Shown here: positions 17,142 through 26,497 of the stretch, in pieces | Layout: each line of letters opens with the position of its first letter | How positions within the stretch are numbered: position 1 is the stretch's first letter | NCBI GenBank assembly: GCA_947366895.1 | Contig: CANBBP010000001.1 | Span: 62,001-126,000 of the forward strand | Source of the DNA: an uncultured Clostridia bacterium | Lineage (GTDB): Bacteria; Bacillota; Clostridia; Christensenellales; UBA1242 | Reading direction: 5' to 3' | Length of the DNA: 64,000 nt | Notes under the pieces: model-generated | Database searches by the model: none | Seen by the model: the letters and a program-made list of their open reading frames with translations, nothing else | What the model was told of the DNA's origin: nothing | Program-made: the position numbers and the translations under genes

Positions 17142-18368
17142 TTATTTTTTCAAAATTAATTTATGGAATATCTTTTTACCTTTTTTAACAATGACACCTT
17201 TTTCTAATTCTTCTTTTGAAAGTTTTTGATTAAAATTAGAAACTTTTTCATTATTTATAGACAAACCACCTTGTTCAATTAATCTTCTTGCTTCGCTTTT
17301 ACTGGTTGTTAATTTTGCTAATTGTAAAGTATCAGTAATTAAAATACTTCCATCTATTAAGGAACTTTCTTCAATTTCTGTCTTTGGCATATTTTCATCA
17401 TCAATATTACCTGAAAATAAATTATTTGCTGTTTCCTTTGCTTTTAATGCTTTTTCTTTACCATGGATAAGAGTTGTAAGTTCTAAAGCTAAGATTTCTT
17501 TTTTCTCATTAATTCTACTACTATCCCATTTTTCCATTTCTTTAATTTCTTCAATAGGAATAAATGTAAGCATTTTGATGCACTTCATAACATCATTATC
17601 ATCTACATTTCTCCAGTATTGATAAAATTCAAATGGAGTTGTTTTATTTTCATCAAGCCATACTGCCCCTTTTGCAGTCTTACCCATTTTTTTGCCTTCA
17701 CTATTTAGCAATAAGGTAATAGTCATAGCATAAGCATCATCACCTGTTTTTTTTCTAATAAGTTCAGTACCAGCTAACATATTACTCCATTGGTCATCAC
17801 CTCCAAATTGCATGTTACAACCTAAGGTATTGTGCAAGTGTAAAAAGTCATAGGATTGCATTATCATATAATTAAATTCAAGAAAACTTAGTCCTCTTTC
17901 CATTCTTTGCTTATAGCACTCTGCTCTTAGCATAGTATTAACTGAAAAACAGGCTCCAACTTCTCTTAACAAATCTACATATTTTAAATTTACTAACCAA
18001 TCTGCATTATTAACAACAACTGCTCCATTTTCGCCAAAATCTATAAATTTTTCCATTTGTTTTTTAAAACAATTGCAATTGTGTGAAACTACTTCAGGTG
18101 TTAGCATTGCTCTTAAATCTGTTCTTCCTGTAGGGTCACCAATTAATCCTGTTCCACCTCCTAAAAGCACTATTGGTTTATTTCCTGCCATTTGCAATCT
18201 TTTCATTAAACACAAAGCCATAAAATGACCTACATGTAAAGAATCGGCTGTGGGGTCAAATCCAATATAAAATTTAGCACCACCATTATTAATTAAATCT
18301 CTTATTTCTTTTTCATCTGTTACTTGTGCTATTAAGCCCCTTTCTTGAAGTTCTTCAAAAATTTTCAT
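17142..18368 (-). CDS. tyrS: Tyrosyl-tRNA synthetase
   Basis: Charges tRNA-Tyr, which is encoded 2 kb away in the tRNA array. 408 aa. The class I HIGH motif appears as HVGHFMAL (about residue 46), the KMSKS loop as KMGKTAKG, and tyrosine-pocket residues are in YDFLHLHNTLGCNMQFGGDDQWSN. A C-terminal S4-like RNA-binding domain covers the last ~70 residues. The ATG is preceded by AAGGAGAAAATT. It is controlled by the T-box leader upstream. Confidence 0.97.
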   Translation of the reverse strand: MKIFEELQERGLIAQVTDEKEIRDLINNGGAKFYIGFDPTADSLHVGHFMALCLMKRLQMAGNKPIVLLGGGTGLIGDPTGRTDLRAMLTPEVVSHNCNCFKKQMEKFIDFGENGAVVVNNADWLVNLKYVDLLREVGACFSVNTMLRAECYKQRMERGLSFLEFNYMIMQSYDFLHLHNTLGCNMQFGGDDQWSNMLAGTELIRKKTGDDAYAMTITLLLNSEGKKMGKTAKGAVWLDENKTTPFEFYQYWRNVDDNDVMKCIKMLTFIPIEEIKEMEKWDSSRINEKKEILALELTTLIHGKEKALKAKETANNLFSGNIDDENMPKTEIEESSLIDGSILITDTLQLAKLTTSKSEARRLIEQGGLSINNEKVSNFNQKLSKEELEKGVIVKKGKKIFHKLILKK

Positions 18369-18478
18369 AATTTTCTCCTTTTTAAATTGTTTATAATTTA
18401 ATATTTTTTTAGTTTTAATTTAATATAAATAAAAAAAATTAAATATTTTTTTTTACAAATTATTAAAATAAAACATAT

Positions 18479-18765
18479 AAAAAAGTCCTCCGTTTTTCTA
18501 ATGAAAAACAGAGGACGAATGGACTTTATTCGTGGTACCACCTCATATTCAAACTAAATTTTTTAAATAAAAAATTTAGTTCCTTTTTTGTGCAAAAAAC
18601 ACATATATACTATATCGGGTATAAACCGTCTTACCCTACTAAAATAAGTTGTTCAGGAAGCAACTCGGGAATGTATTCAATTTAAGTAATTTTTGCTCTT
18701 TCACCAACCGAGCACTCTCTAAAAAATTAAAACTAAATTTACTTGTTTCCTTCATAGTCTTAAAT
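18479..18765 (-). ncRNA. T-box leader (Tyr) upstream of tyrS
   Basis: On the minus strand the leader has AGAGAGTGCTCGG in stem I, then a GAATACATTCC specifier region with the Tyr codon TAC at 18673-18675. The conserved T-box GAGGTGGTACCACG is at 18531-18544. A terminator hairpin GTCCTC.../...GAGGAC with a T run is at 18479-18516. Uncharged tRNA-Tyr is expected to stabilise the antiterminator and switch on tyrS. Confidence 0.94.
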
Positions 18766-18824
18766 ATTTAAAATAGAAATAATTTTTAATAACAAAAACA
18801 AAGTATTAAAATTATTACTATTTA

Positions 18825-18853
18825 ATGTTATCAATATTTTTTACAAAAGTCAA
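18825..18853 (-). promoter_or_regulatory. Candidate promoter of the tyrS T-box transcript
   Basis: TTGACT (18848-18853), 17 bases, TAACAT (18825-18830), about 55 bases upstream of stem I. The -10 is imperfect. The rest of the 18854-19003 gap before yebC shows nothing recognisable. Confidence 0.4.
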
Positions 18854-19003
18854 TATTTTTAAAAATTTTTTTATACATTCAATAGAATTCATTTTATAAA
18901 ACTTAAAATCAAAAATTAATTATTTGCTAAAATATATATCTTTATATAAATTTTTAATTATAAAATAATTATTTATTAGAAAAAATATTGTTTTTTAATA
19001 TTA

Positions 19004-19738
19004 TTATTCTTCTTCTGGTAAATTAACATTATGATAAACATCTTGAACATCATCTAATGCTTCTAAAGTATCTACCATTTTCATAAATGTACTTAATTGA
19101 TTTTGGTCTAAGTCTACATAGTTTTGAGGGATTTTAGTAACTTCAGTAGAAAGAAAGTTTAATCCTTTGCCTTCTAATATTTCTTTTGCACTTGTAAAAT
19201 TAGAAGGAGAAGTTAAAATTTGAAAAACATCACCATCATTAATTACATCTTCTGCTTCAGCCTCTAAACACATTTCGATTAAATTTTCTTCATCTATACT
19301 TGAATTATTTTCTAAAACTAAAATACCTTTGTTATCAAATAAATAAGATACGCAGCCTAAGGAACCCAAACTACCATTATGTTTATCAAAAGCATGACGG
19401 ACATCACCAGCTGTTCTATTTTTATTATCTGTTAAGCATTTAACAATAACAGCACTACCACCAACACCATATCCTTCATAGGTTATTTCTTCATAGTTTA
19501 CTGCATTAAGTTCACCACTTGCCTTTTTAATGCTTCTTTGAATGTTATCATTTGGCATATTATTTTGTTTTGCTTTTGAAATTACATCTCTTAGTTTTGC
19601 ATTACTTGCAGGGTCTGGGCCACCTTGCTTAACAGCAACAACAATTTCTCTACCTATTTTTGTAAAGATTTTACCTCTTGCTGCATCAGCTTTATTTTTT
19701 GTTGCTTGAATATTGTGCCATTTTGAATGTCCTGACAT
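19004..19738 (-). CDS. YebC/PmpR-family protein
   Basis: 244 aa of the YebC family, described as DNA-binding regulators and, in recent work, as translation factors that help ribosomes at proline stretches. The N-terminus [19 protein letters not shown] is the family signature, followed by the Lys/Arg-rich [11 protein letters not shown]. Three-domain length is normal. It lies 72 bases downstream of the endonuclease IV gene on the same strand. Confidence 0.93.
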   Translation of the reverse strand: MSGHSKWHNIQATKNKADAARGKIFTKIGREIVVAVKQGGPDPASNAKLRDVISKAKQNNMPNDNIQRSIKKASGELNAVNYEEITYEGYGVGGSAVIVKCLTDNKNRTAGDVRHAFDKHNGSLGSLGCVSYLFDNKGILVLENNSSIDEENLIEMCLEAEAEDVINDGDVFQILTSPSNFTSAKEILEGKGLNFLSTEVTKIPQNYVDLDQNQLSTFMKMVDTLEALDDVQDVYHNVNLPEEE

Positions 19739-19810
19739 AGTTACTCTCCTTATTTAATTTACTTTTTTTATAACTTTTAATTATAAGACTTATTTGTTTA
19801 TTTATAATAT

Positions 19811-20659
19811 TTATGAAAAATAAATATTTTTTAGTTTATTTGCATCTTCTGCCTGACAACCACGAGATTCACAAATAATAACAGGTTCAATTTCATATTT
19901 TTTTAATACCTTAGCCAATGGTTCAAATTCTGGGCCATAAATATCATCTTCTAAAGTTAAATGTTTTATTTCACCTTTATCACCATACATAATTTTTGAA
20001 AAATGTATATGTATTTTTTTTACTTTATCTTTACCTATTTTGTCAATTAAAAACTTAATAATTTCTTCAAAATCTTTTTCAGTTTTTAATTTTCCTTGTG
20101 ACAATGAATTAATATGACCAAAATCAAGAGTAGGAACAAGATAGTCAGCATATGTGCAAATTTCAGCGATTTCCTCATAGGTTCCTAATTGAGCACTTTT
20201 CCCCATTGTTTCTGGGCATAATAAAATATCCGACATATCTAAACCAGATTTTTCAATTCTATTTACCAACTCTTTCATTCTTTTTTTAAGAAGATTAAAA
20301 GAATCTTCACGAGATAATTTACCACAAGTTCCAGGATGAAAAACACATCTATGTCCGCCCATTAACTTAAGGAACTTTATACTTGTAAAAATATAATTAT
20401 AAGATTTTTCAATAAAGTCATCATCAGGATTAGCAAGATTTATATAATATGGTGCATGTACACTTAATTCAATATTATTTTCTTTACATTTTTCACCAAG
20501 TTCTTTTGCTACAAATTCGCTAACAGTAAAGCCACGTGAAAATGAATATTCGTATGCCTCTAAATTTCTATTTTTTAGCCACTTAGGAGCATCAAGACTA
20601 CTTTTAAAGCCTTGTGCGTAAAATAATTCGCTATTCCCTGATGGTCCAAATTTTATCAT
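19811..20659 (-). CDS. nfo: Endonuclease IV (apurinic/apyrimidinic endonuclease)
   Basis: A 282-aa TIM-barrel AP endonuclease for base-excision repair. Metal-binding family motifs are SVHAPYYINLANPD, CVFHPGT, LLCPETMGK, PTLDFGHIN, KIHIHFSK and HLTLEDDIYGPEF, with ICESRG near the end. They supply the His, Glu and Asp ligands of the three-zinc site. It complements ogg and nth elsewhere in the window. Confidence 0.9.
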   Translation of the reverse strand: MIKFGPSGNSELFYAQGFKSSLDAPKWLKNRNLEAYEYSFSRGFTVSEFVAKELGEKCKENNIELSVHAPYYINLANPDDDFIEKSYNYIFTSIKFLKLMGGHRCVFHPGTCGKLSREDSFNLLKKRMKELVNRIEKSGLDMSDILLCPETMGKSAQLGTYEEIAEICTYADYLVPTLDFGHINSLSQGKLKTEKDFEEIIKFLIDKIGKDKVKKIHIHFSKIMYGDKGEIKHLTLEDDIYGPEFEPLAKVLKKYEIEPVIICESRGCQAEDANKLKNIYFS

Positions 20660-20725
20660 ATTACTCCCTTTTTTACATGACTATATTAATTTTTTAAATT
20701 AAATAAAACTATAAATTAAAGAAAA

Positions 20726-21607
20726 CTAATTATCATCTAAATAGGTTTTCATTTTTAAAATTCCATTAGATAGATAACCTATTCCTTTAATTTCTTCTTC
20801 AACGACTATAACATAGTTTAAATTTTCGTTTAAAGATTTTTCTTGCGAAGTACAACCAATTTTTACAAGTTGTCCATTTAATAATTTTTGAAAATCTTGA
20901 TTAGTTAATAAAATTTTTTCAAAATCTGCAAGCACTAAATTTAAAGGTATTAAATTATTTATCAAAATTTCTTTTGTTAAATTATCAAAATCTACTGAAT
21001 CTTTAATATCAAAATTTCCTGACTTTATTCTTATTAAGTTTATCATTGTAGCACAAGATTTAACACCATTCCCTAAATCTCTTGCTAAAGCTCTGATATA
21101 AGTTCCTGCAGAACAAGTAATTAGAAATTCAAAAGTTTTATTATCTATTTGTTTTAGTAATTTATAATTATAAATGCAAACTTTACAAGGTTTTAATTCT
21201 AATTTTTTACCTGCTCTAGCTAAATCGTAAGCTTTCTTACCGTCAATTTTTTTTGAGGAATAAATGGGAGGTATTTGATTTATTTCACCTAAAAAGGTTT
21301 TTATTGTTCTCTCTAATTGTTCTACACTTGGAATAATATCACTAGTTTTAACAATTTCACCTTCTGAATCAAGAGTTGTTGTTTCTTCTCCAAATTTAAA
21401 AGTAGCAATATATGTTTTTTGTTTTTTTAAAAAATAATCAAAAAGTCTTGTTGCTTTTCCAACACAAATTGGTAATACTCCACTAGCCAAAGGGTCTAGA
21501 GTTCCCATATGGCCAGCTTTTTTTATTCCTAAAAGTTTTTTTATCTTAACAACAACTTGCGAAGAAGTTATTCCCCTCGGTTTGTTTATATTTAAAACAC
21601 CTATCAA
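20726..21607 (-). CDS. truB: tRNA pseudouridine-55 synthase
   Basis: Makes the universal pseudouridine-55 in the T-loop of tRNAs. 293 aa. It starts with TTG at 21607 (MIGVLNINKPRGITSS). The catalytic motif GHMGTLDPLASGVLP holds the nucleophilic Asp at about residue 38. Later motifs are YSSKKIDGKKAYDLAR and CSAGTYIRALARDLG. It has the usual neighbours rbfA and nrnA upstream. Confidence 0.96.
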   Translation of the reverse strand: MIGVLNINKPRGITSSQVVVKIKKLLGIKKAGHMGTLDPLASGVLPICVGKATRLFDYFLKKQKTYIATFKFGEETTTLDSEGEIVKTSDIIPSVEQLERTIKTFLGEINQIPPIYSSKKIDGKKAYDLARAGKKLELKPCKVCIYNYKLLKQIDNKTFEFLITCSAGTYIRALARDLGNGVKSCATMINLIRIKSGNFDIKDSVDFDNLTKEILINNLIPLNLVLADFEKILLTNQDFQKLLNGQLVKIGCTSQEKSLNENLNYVIVVEEEIKGIGYLSNGILKMKTYLDDN

Positions 21608-21666
21608 TTTTTTTACCTATTTATTATAAATATCACTTTATTTTTTTATAAAATAATAATCTTTAA

Positions 21667-22623
21667 TTATTTTTCATATTTATCAAGTTCTTCTTTACAA
21701 ACTGAAATTATTTTAGACAAAAGTTCTTTATAATTTCCTGTTGCTTTTCCACCTGAAGCCATTTTATGACCACCACCATCAAACTTCTTTGCTATTTCAC
21801 AAACATTTGCATATTTATTAGCACGAAAACTAAGGGTATAAAAACCTTTTTGTTTTTCAATTATTTTTACTCTTATTTCATTTCCATCTATACCATCTAA
21901 AAATTGAAAAGAGGCAGAATTATCACAAATATGTTCAAATCTTTTATATGCTCTATGATTAAAGAAGATTATGTAAAGTTTTTCATTAAGATATGATTTT
22001 GTATTTCTAAGTACGCTTTTATAAAAATACAAATAATTACTTGGTTTTTCTTTAAACATTTTATAATTTACATCACGCAAATCAAAATTATAATTAATAA
22101 GTTCGTATGCATGCTTATGACTTAATTGATTTGTACCAGGATGTTGAAAACAACCTGTATCTGAAGCAAGACCTGCATATAAATTTAGAGCTATATCACT
22201 ATTAATTTTAACATCTAAGTTTTTAATAAGTTCATAAACTAAGTCTGCAGTACTAGGCGATTGTCTATTTACATATTCATAATCAAATTGATAATTCATA
22301 GATTGATGATGGTCAATATTAACTTTAATTTGAGCCTTATCAAAATATTGTCCATACTTACCAACTCTATCAAGAGAGTTACAATCCATCATAATACAAA
22401 CATCACATTTTGCTATATTAGATACCTTTGTGTCAAGTTGTACTTTTAAAAAAGATAAAACTTTTGGAACTTTACCATCACAGTATATATATACTTTTTT
22501 ATCCATTTTCTTTAAAGCAAGTCTCAAAGCATTCATAGACCCTAAAGCATCAGCATCTGGGCTTAAATGACAAAACAAAGCAAAAGATTTATATTTATTT
22601 AATACTTCTATAACTTCTTCCAT
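21667..22623 (-). CDS. nrnA: DHH-family nanoRNase / pAp phosphatase NrnA
   Basis: Degrades short oligonucleotides and 3'-phosphoadenosine 5'-phosphate. 318 aa. The DHH domain has CHLSPDADALGS, MMDCNS and the DHH triad in NIDHHQSMN. The DHHA1 domain ends with the substrate-binding FDGGGHKMASGG. The rbfA-nrnA-truB order is standard in Firmicutes. Confidence 0.94.
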   Translation of the reverse strand: MEEVIEVLNKYKSFALFCHLSPDADALGSMNALRLALKKMDKKVYIYCDGKVPKVLSFLKVQLDTKVSNIAKCDVCIMMDCNSLDRVGKYGQYFDKAQIKVNIDHHQSMNYQFDYEYVNRQSPSTADLVYELIKNLDVKINSDIALNLYAGLASDTGCFQHPGTNQLSHKHAYELINYNFDLRDVNYKMFKEKPSNYLYFYKSVLRNTKSYLNEKLYIIFFNHRAYKRFEHICDNSASFQFLDGIDGNEIRVKIIEKQKGFYTLSFRANKYANVCEIAKKFDGGGHKMASGGKATGNYKELLSKIISVCKEELDKYEK

Positions 22624-22707
22624 ACATTCCTCTTAAATTTTTTTCTTTAAATTTTTGATTATTGTAATGTTTTTTGGAATTTATTAGATTAAAATTGTCT
22701 TAATTAT

Positions 22708-23055
22708 TTAATCTTCTTTAATATCAAGTTTATTTAATATATTATTAATTTTTTCGCTATATTCTGCACTTGTATCAAGTTCAAAGATAAGGTTAGGTAC
22801 ACATCTAAATTCAACTTCTGAAGCTAGTTCATGTCTAATAAAGCCACTGGCACTTTTAATTGCTGACAATATTTCATTTTTATCATTAGTTGAAAATATA
22901 CTTAAACTGATTTTTGCATGTTTTAAATCTGGTGTAGTTGAAACATTACTAACTGAAATAATGCCCTGTATTCTTGGGTCATTAATCTTTTGATTAATAA
23001 TTTCAGAAATATATCTTTTTAATAACGAATTAACTTTGTCTATTCTATTGCTCAT
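22708..23055 (-). CDS. rbfA: Ribosome-binding factor A
   Basis: A 115-aa KH-type factor that matures the 30S subunit 16S 5' end. Family features are RIDKVNSLLKRYISEIINQKINDPRI at the N-terminus (quoted only in part as a motif region), SVSNVSTTPDLKHAKI, and a C-terminal SAEYSEKINNIL. 224 bases of AT-rich DNA without a visible gene or hairpin separate it from infB. Confidence 0.94.
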   Translation of the reverse strand: MSNRIDKVNSLLKRYISEIINQKINDPRIQGIISVSNVSTTPDLKHAKISLSIFSTNDKNEILSAIKSASGFIRHELASEVEFRCVPNLIFELDTSAEYSEKINNILNKLDIKED

Positions 23056-23279
23056 AATTAAAGTTCCTTTTAAACTTAAAAAATAATATTTTTATTTTTA
23101 AAAATTTTAAGTAAAAAACACTAAATTTAAAAAATCAAATAATATAGTTATTTACTAGTAGATTTTAAAATTTTACTAATAAATCTTAAATAATTAAAAA
23201 TATTTCTATTTTACAAATTAAATTATAGCAAAAAAACTGATAAAAGTTAAACAAATCATATAAAGATTTTTAAAATGCA

Positions 23280-26105
23280 TTATAAGTTAATTTGTTGTTT
23301 AACGATACACTCTATTATATCACCTTCAGCAATTTCGTTAAATCCATCAATTTTAATACCGCATTCAAAACCGCTTGCAACTTCTTTTACATCATCTTTA
23401 TTGCGTTTTAAAGTTGCTATTTTACCTGTAAATACTACTTCCCCAGCACGAGAGATTTTTGTTTCTGCTCCCCTAACAATTTTGCCATCTAAAACGTAAC
23501 AACCAGCAATAGTACCTACACTACTAATTTTAAACAATGCTCTTACTTCTGCATGACCAACTACTTTTTCTTCATATTTAGGGGACATCATTGTTTTTAA
23601 TAATTTTTCTATATCTTCAATAGCTTTATATATAATATTGTATTCTTTAATATCAACTTTATTTTGTTTAGCAAAGTTTGAAATTTTTGTTAAGACTTTT
23701 GTATCAAAAGTAACGATTGTAGCATTTGATACTTTAGCAAGTTGAATATCATTTTCATTAACATTACCTACACCGCTTGAAACTATATCTATTTTTACTT
23801 CTTCATTAACTATTTCAAGTAAAGATTGTTTTAATGCTTCGACAGAACCTTGACTATTTGCTTTTAATAATAAATTTAAGGTTTTCTTATCTTCATGTTG
23901 TGTAGTTGCTAAGAAAGCATCTAAATTATTTTTTGCACCACTTTCAATTTTTTCTTTTGCTATTCTTTCATTTCTTTCTTTAACAACATTCTTACTAAAT
24001 CTTTCATCAACAACTTGAATAGAATCTCCAGCATTAGGAACATTATCAAAACCAAGTACTGATACTGGAGTTGATGGACCTGCTTTAGAAATGCTTTTGC
24101 CTTTACTATCTATCATAGCCCTTACCTTTCCAATAGCAAAACCTGAGACAATACTATCACCCAATTTTAAAGTACCGTTTTGAACTATAATATTTGCAAT
24201 AGGTCCACGATTTTTGTCAAGTTCGGCTTCTATAACAACACCTACTGCCTGTCGCTTTTTATTACATTTAAGGTCTTGCATTTCTGCTACTAAAAGAATT
24301 GTTTCAAGTAATTTATCAATACCTTCACCAGTTACTGAAGAAATAGGAACTATAATAGTATCTCCTCCCCATTCTTCTGGTAATATATCGTGTTCGGTTA
24401 ATTGTTGTTTAATTCTATCAATGTTTACATCTTGTTTATCTATTTTTGTTATTGCCACAACCATAGGGACTTTAGCATCTTTAATGTGATGAATAGCCTC
24501 AACTGTTTGTGGTTTTATTCCATCATCACCTGCAACTGTTAATACAGCCACATCAGTAATTTCTGTTCCTCTTTTACGCATATTGATAAAAGCCTCGTGT
24601 CCTGGGGTATCAACAAAAGTTATATCTTCCCCATTCCAATTAATAGAATAAGCACCTATAGATTGGGTTATTCCACCAGCTTCTTTTGATGAAATATGGG
24701 TTTTTCTTATATAGTCAAGCAATGTTGTTTTACCATGGTCAACATGGCCAACAATAGTTACAATAGGAGCTCTCTTTTCGTTATTTGTACCATCATCTAT
24801 TTTTGCATTTTCTTTAAGTTTTTCTTCAAATGACTTTTCAACTTTTAATTCTAAAGTTACACCCAATTCACTAGCTACAAGTTCGGCTGTTGTAAAATCT
24901 ATATTACTATTGATTGTAGTCATAATTCCTAAAACCATAAGTTGTTTAATAATGTCTGTTACTGGTTTACCAATTTTTTCAGAAAGAATTTTAACAGTTA
25001 AATTTGAAGTTGTTATTACTGCATTTGTAATAGGAGCACAAACAACAGGAGTGTTTTCTACCTTTTGTTTTTTTAATCTTAACTTTCTAGTTACCATTCT
25101 TTCTTCAATATTTTGTTCCTCTAAAAGGCCTCTACGAAGAAGTGATTTTTTATTTATTTTTCTTTCTTCATCACTTGATCTTTCATTAGACTTTTTCTTG
25201 TTGCCAAAGGCTCTTTCCTTATTTGCAAAAACAGCACTTGCAGAGGTCAATGTGTTATTCTTTTTAGGTATAATGCCCATTAAAGACTTATTTTGGCTCC
25301 TTACAGCACTATTTGTTGTTGAAGCACCTTTATTATACCCTGTATGAGTATTTGTATTTGAGCCATTATTTTGAGTTCTATTGAATGGTCTTTGAGTGTT
25401 ATTATAAGGTCTTTGCCCTTGTTGAAAGTTATTATTATAGTTGTTATTATGTCTATTTGGGTCGTATGGTCTTTGTTGTTGATAGCCATTTCTATTATAA
25501 TTATTTTGATGAGAATATGACCCTTGATTATTATAACCACCTTGATTGTTACGATAATTATTTTGTGGTCTTGTGCTATCCTGATACCTTGGAGTGTAAG
25601 GCTTTAAATTATCATTATTTGAATGAGAATTTTGTTTATAAGATGAAGAAGAATTAATACGAGGATTGTCGTTAATAGTAGACTTTTCCTGAACAGGTTT
25701 AATAGGTTCCTTCTTTATAGAATTATTAACTATAGGGGCACTTTCAACTTCAACTTTTTTAGGTTCACTTACTACCTCTTTAGTTGTTTCTTTTTTGTTT
25801 TCATGGCCTTCAAACAATTCAGCAAAACTTACATTTTCTTTTTCAACAGCTATTGAACTTGATTCATTTAAAGCCTTTTCCTCTTGTTCCCTAACTTGTT
25901 TTAAAAGTTCTTGTTTCAACTTAGTTTCTTTTTCTTTTTTAATTTCTGCAAGTTTATCTTTATAACTATTTACCAAAGCAAAAGTTTGTTGTTTTGCTTT
26001 TTTTACTTCATGAAACAATGCAGGGATAACATTATCTGCATTTATTTTATAAAGTAATTTAATGTTGTTTATATTTTGTTTTTCTTCGTTGTTAATCTCA
26101 CTCAA
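23280..26105 (-). CDS. infB: Translation initiation factor IF-2
   Basis: A 941-aa GTPase that brings initiator tRNA to the 30S subunit. It starts at TTG 26105 with AGGAG upstream. Residues 1-60 and about 365-420 are IF2-N-type modules. The G domain starts with GHVDHGKT at about residue 453, and has DTPGHEAF and TKIDK; EF-Tu-like domain II and the C-terminal domains follow. Residues ~145-275 are a low-complexity segment dominated by Asn, Gln, Tyr, Arg and Gly, unlike the Ala/Pro/Glu-rich linkers usual in IF-2. It is part of rimP-nusA-ylxR-infB; ylxQ is absent. Confidence 0.96.
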   Translation of the reverse strand: MSEINNEEKQNINNIKLLYKINADNVIPALFHEVKKAKQQTFALVNSYKDKLAEIKKEKETKLKQELLKQVREQEEKALNESSSIAVEKENVSFAELFEGHENKKETTKEVVSEPKKVEVESAPIVNNSIKKEPIKPVQEKSTINDNPRINSSSSYKQNSHSNNDNLKPYTPRYQDSTRPQNNYRNNQGGYNNQGSYSHQNNYNRNGYQQQRPYDPNRHNNNYNNNFQQGQRPYNNTQRPFNRTQNNGSNTNTHTGYNKGASTTNSAVRSQNKSLMGIIPKKNNTLTSASAVFANKERAFGNKKKSNERSSDEERKINKKSLLRRGLLEEQNIEERMVTRKLRLKKQKVENTPVVCAPITNAVITTSNLTVKILSEKIGKPVTDIIKQLMVLGIMTTINSNIDFTTAELVASELGVTLELKVEKSFEEKLKENAKIDDGTNNEKRAPIVTIVGHVDHGKTTLLDYIRKTHISSKEAGGITQSIGAYSINWNGEDITFVDTPGHEAFINMRKRGTEITDVAVLTVAGDDGIKPQTVEAIHHIKDAKVPMVVAITKIDKQDVNIDRIKQQLTEHDILPEEWGGDTIIVPISSVTGEGIDKLLETILLVAEMQDLKCNKKRQAVGVVIEAELDKNRGPIANIIVQNGTLKLGDSIVSGFAIGKVRAMIDSKGKSISKAGPSTPVSVLGFDNVPNAGDSIQVVDERFSKNVVKERNERIAKEKIESGAKNNLDAFLATTQHEDKKTLNLLLKANSQGSVEALKQSLLEIVNEEVKIDIVSSGVGNVNENDIQLAKVSNATIVTFDTKVLTKISNFAKQNKVDIKEYNIIYKAIEDIEKLLKTMMSPKYEEKVVGHAEVRALFKISSVGTIAGCYVLDGKIVRGAETKISRAGEVVFTGKIATLKRNKDDVKEVASGFECGIKIDGFNEIAEGDIIECIVKQQINL

Positions 26106-26224
26106 AGTTTAATACTCCTAAAATTTTTGTTATTATTTTATTTTTATTTTTGCATATCTAAAATATTATTATTTTAAAAATATTTTAAAATTATAATTTT
26201 AATAACCATTTAAATTTTTTAAAA

Positions 26225-26485
26225 TTAATTATTCATATTTTGTTTTAATTCTTCTAATAATTCAACAGGTATTTCACATTTAAAGGCTCTATTTAAAGAT
26301 TTACTTTTTATACATTTATCAAAACAATTACCATTGTTGCAAATATAAGCACCTCTACCATTTGCTTTAAATGATTTATCAATAAATATTTCACCTTGCT
26401 TATTTTTAACAATTCTAAGAAGTTCATTTTTTTCTTTCATTGTTCTACAAGCAATACACATTCTTAAAGGAATTTTTTTAGACAT
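26225..26485 (-). CDS. YlxR/RnpM-family RNA-binding protein
   Basis: 86 aa of the YlxR (DUF448) family, between nusA and infB as usual. The core LRMCIACRTMKEKNELLRIV and FKANGRGAYIC are the family signature. Homologues are reported to bind and modulate RNase P. A CxxC (CIAC) and later cysteines may stabilise the fold. It follows nusA by 12 bases. The next gene in many Firmicutes, ylxQ (an L7Ae-like protein), is missing here. Confidence 0.9.
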   Translation of the reverse strand: MSKKIPLRMCIACRTMKEKNELLRIVKNKQGEIFIDKSFKANGRGAYICNNGNCFDKCIKSKSLNRAFKCEIPVELLEELKQNMNN

Positions 26486-26497
26486 AAGCTTCTCTTT

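Noticed and set aside
24910..25347. A 145-aa plus-strand open frame inside infB
   Set aside because: It is antisense to the IF-2 coding region, has no ribosome site or family resemblance, and codon bias of the minus strand accounts for it.
25301..25657. Antisense open frames of 79-90 aa inside infB
   Set aside because: They arise from the low-complexity Asn/Tyr/Gln codons of the IF-2 linker read in other frames.
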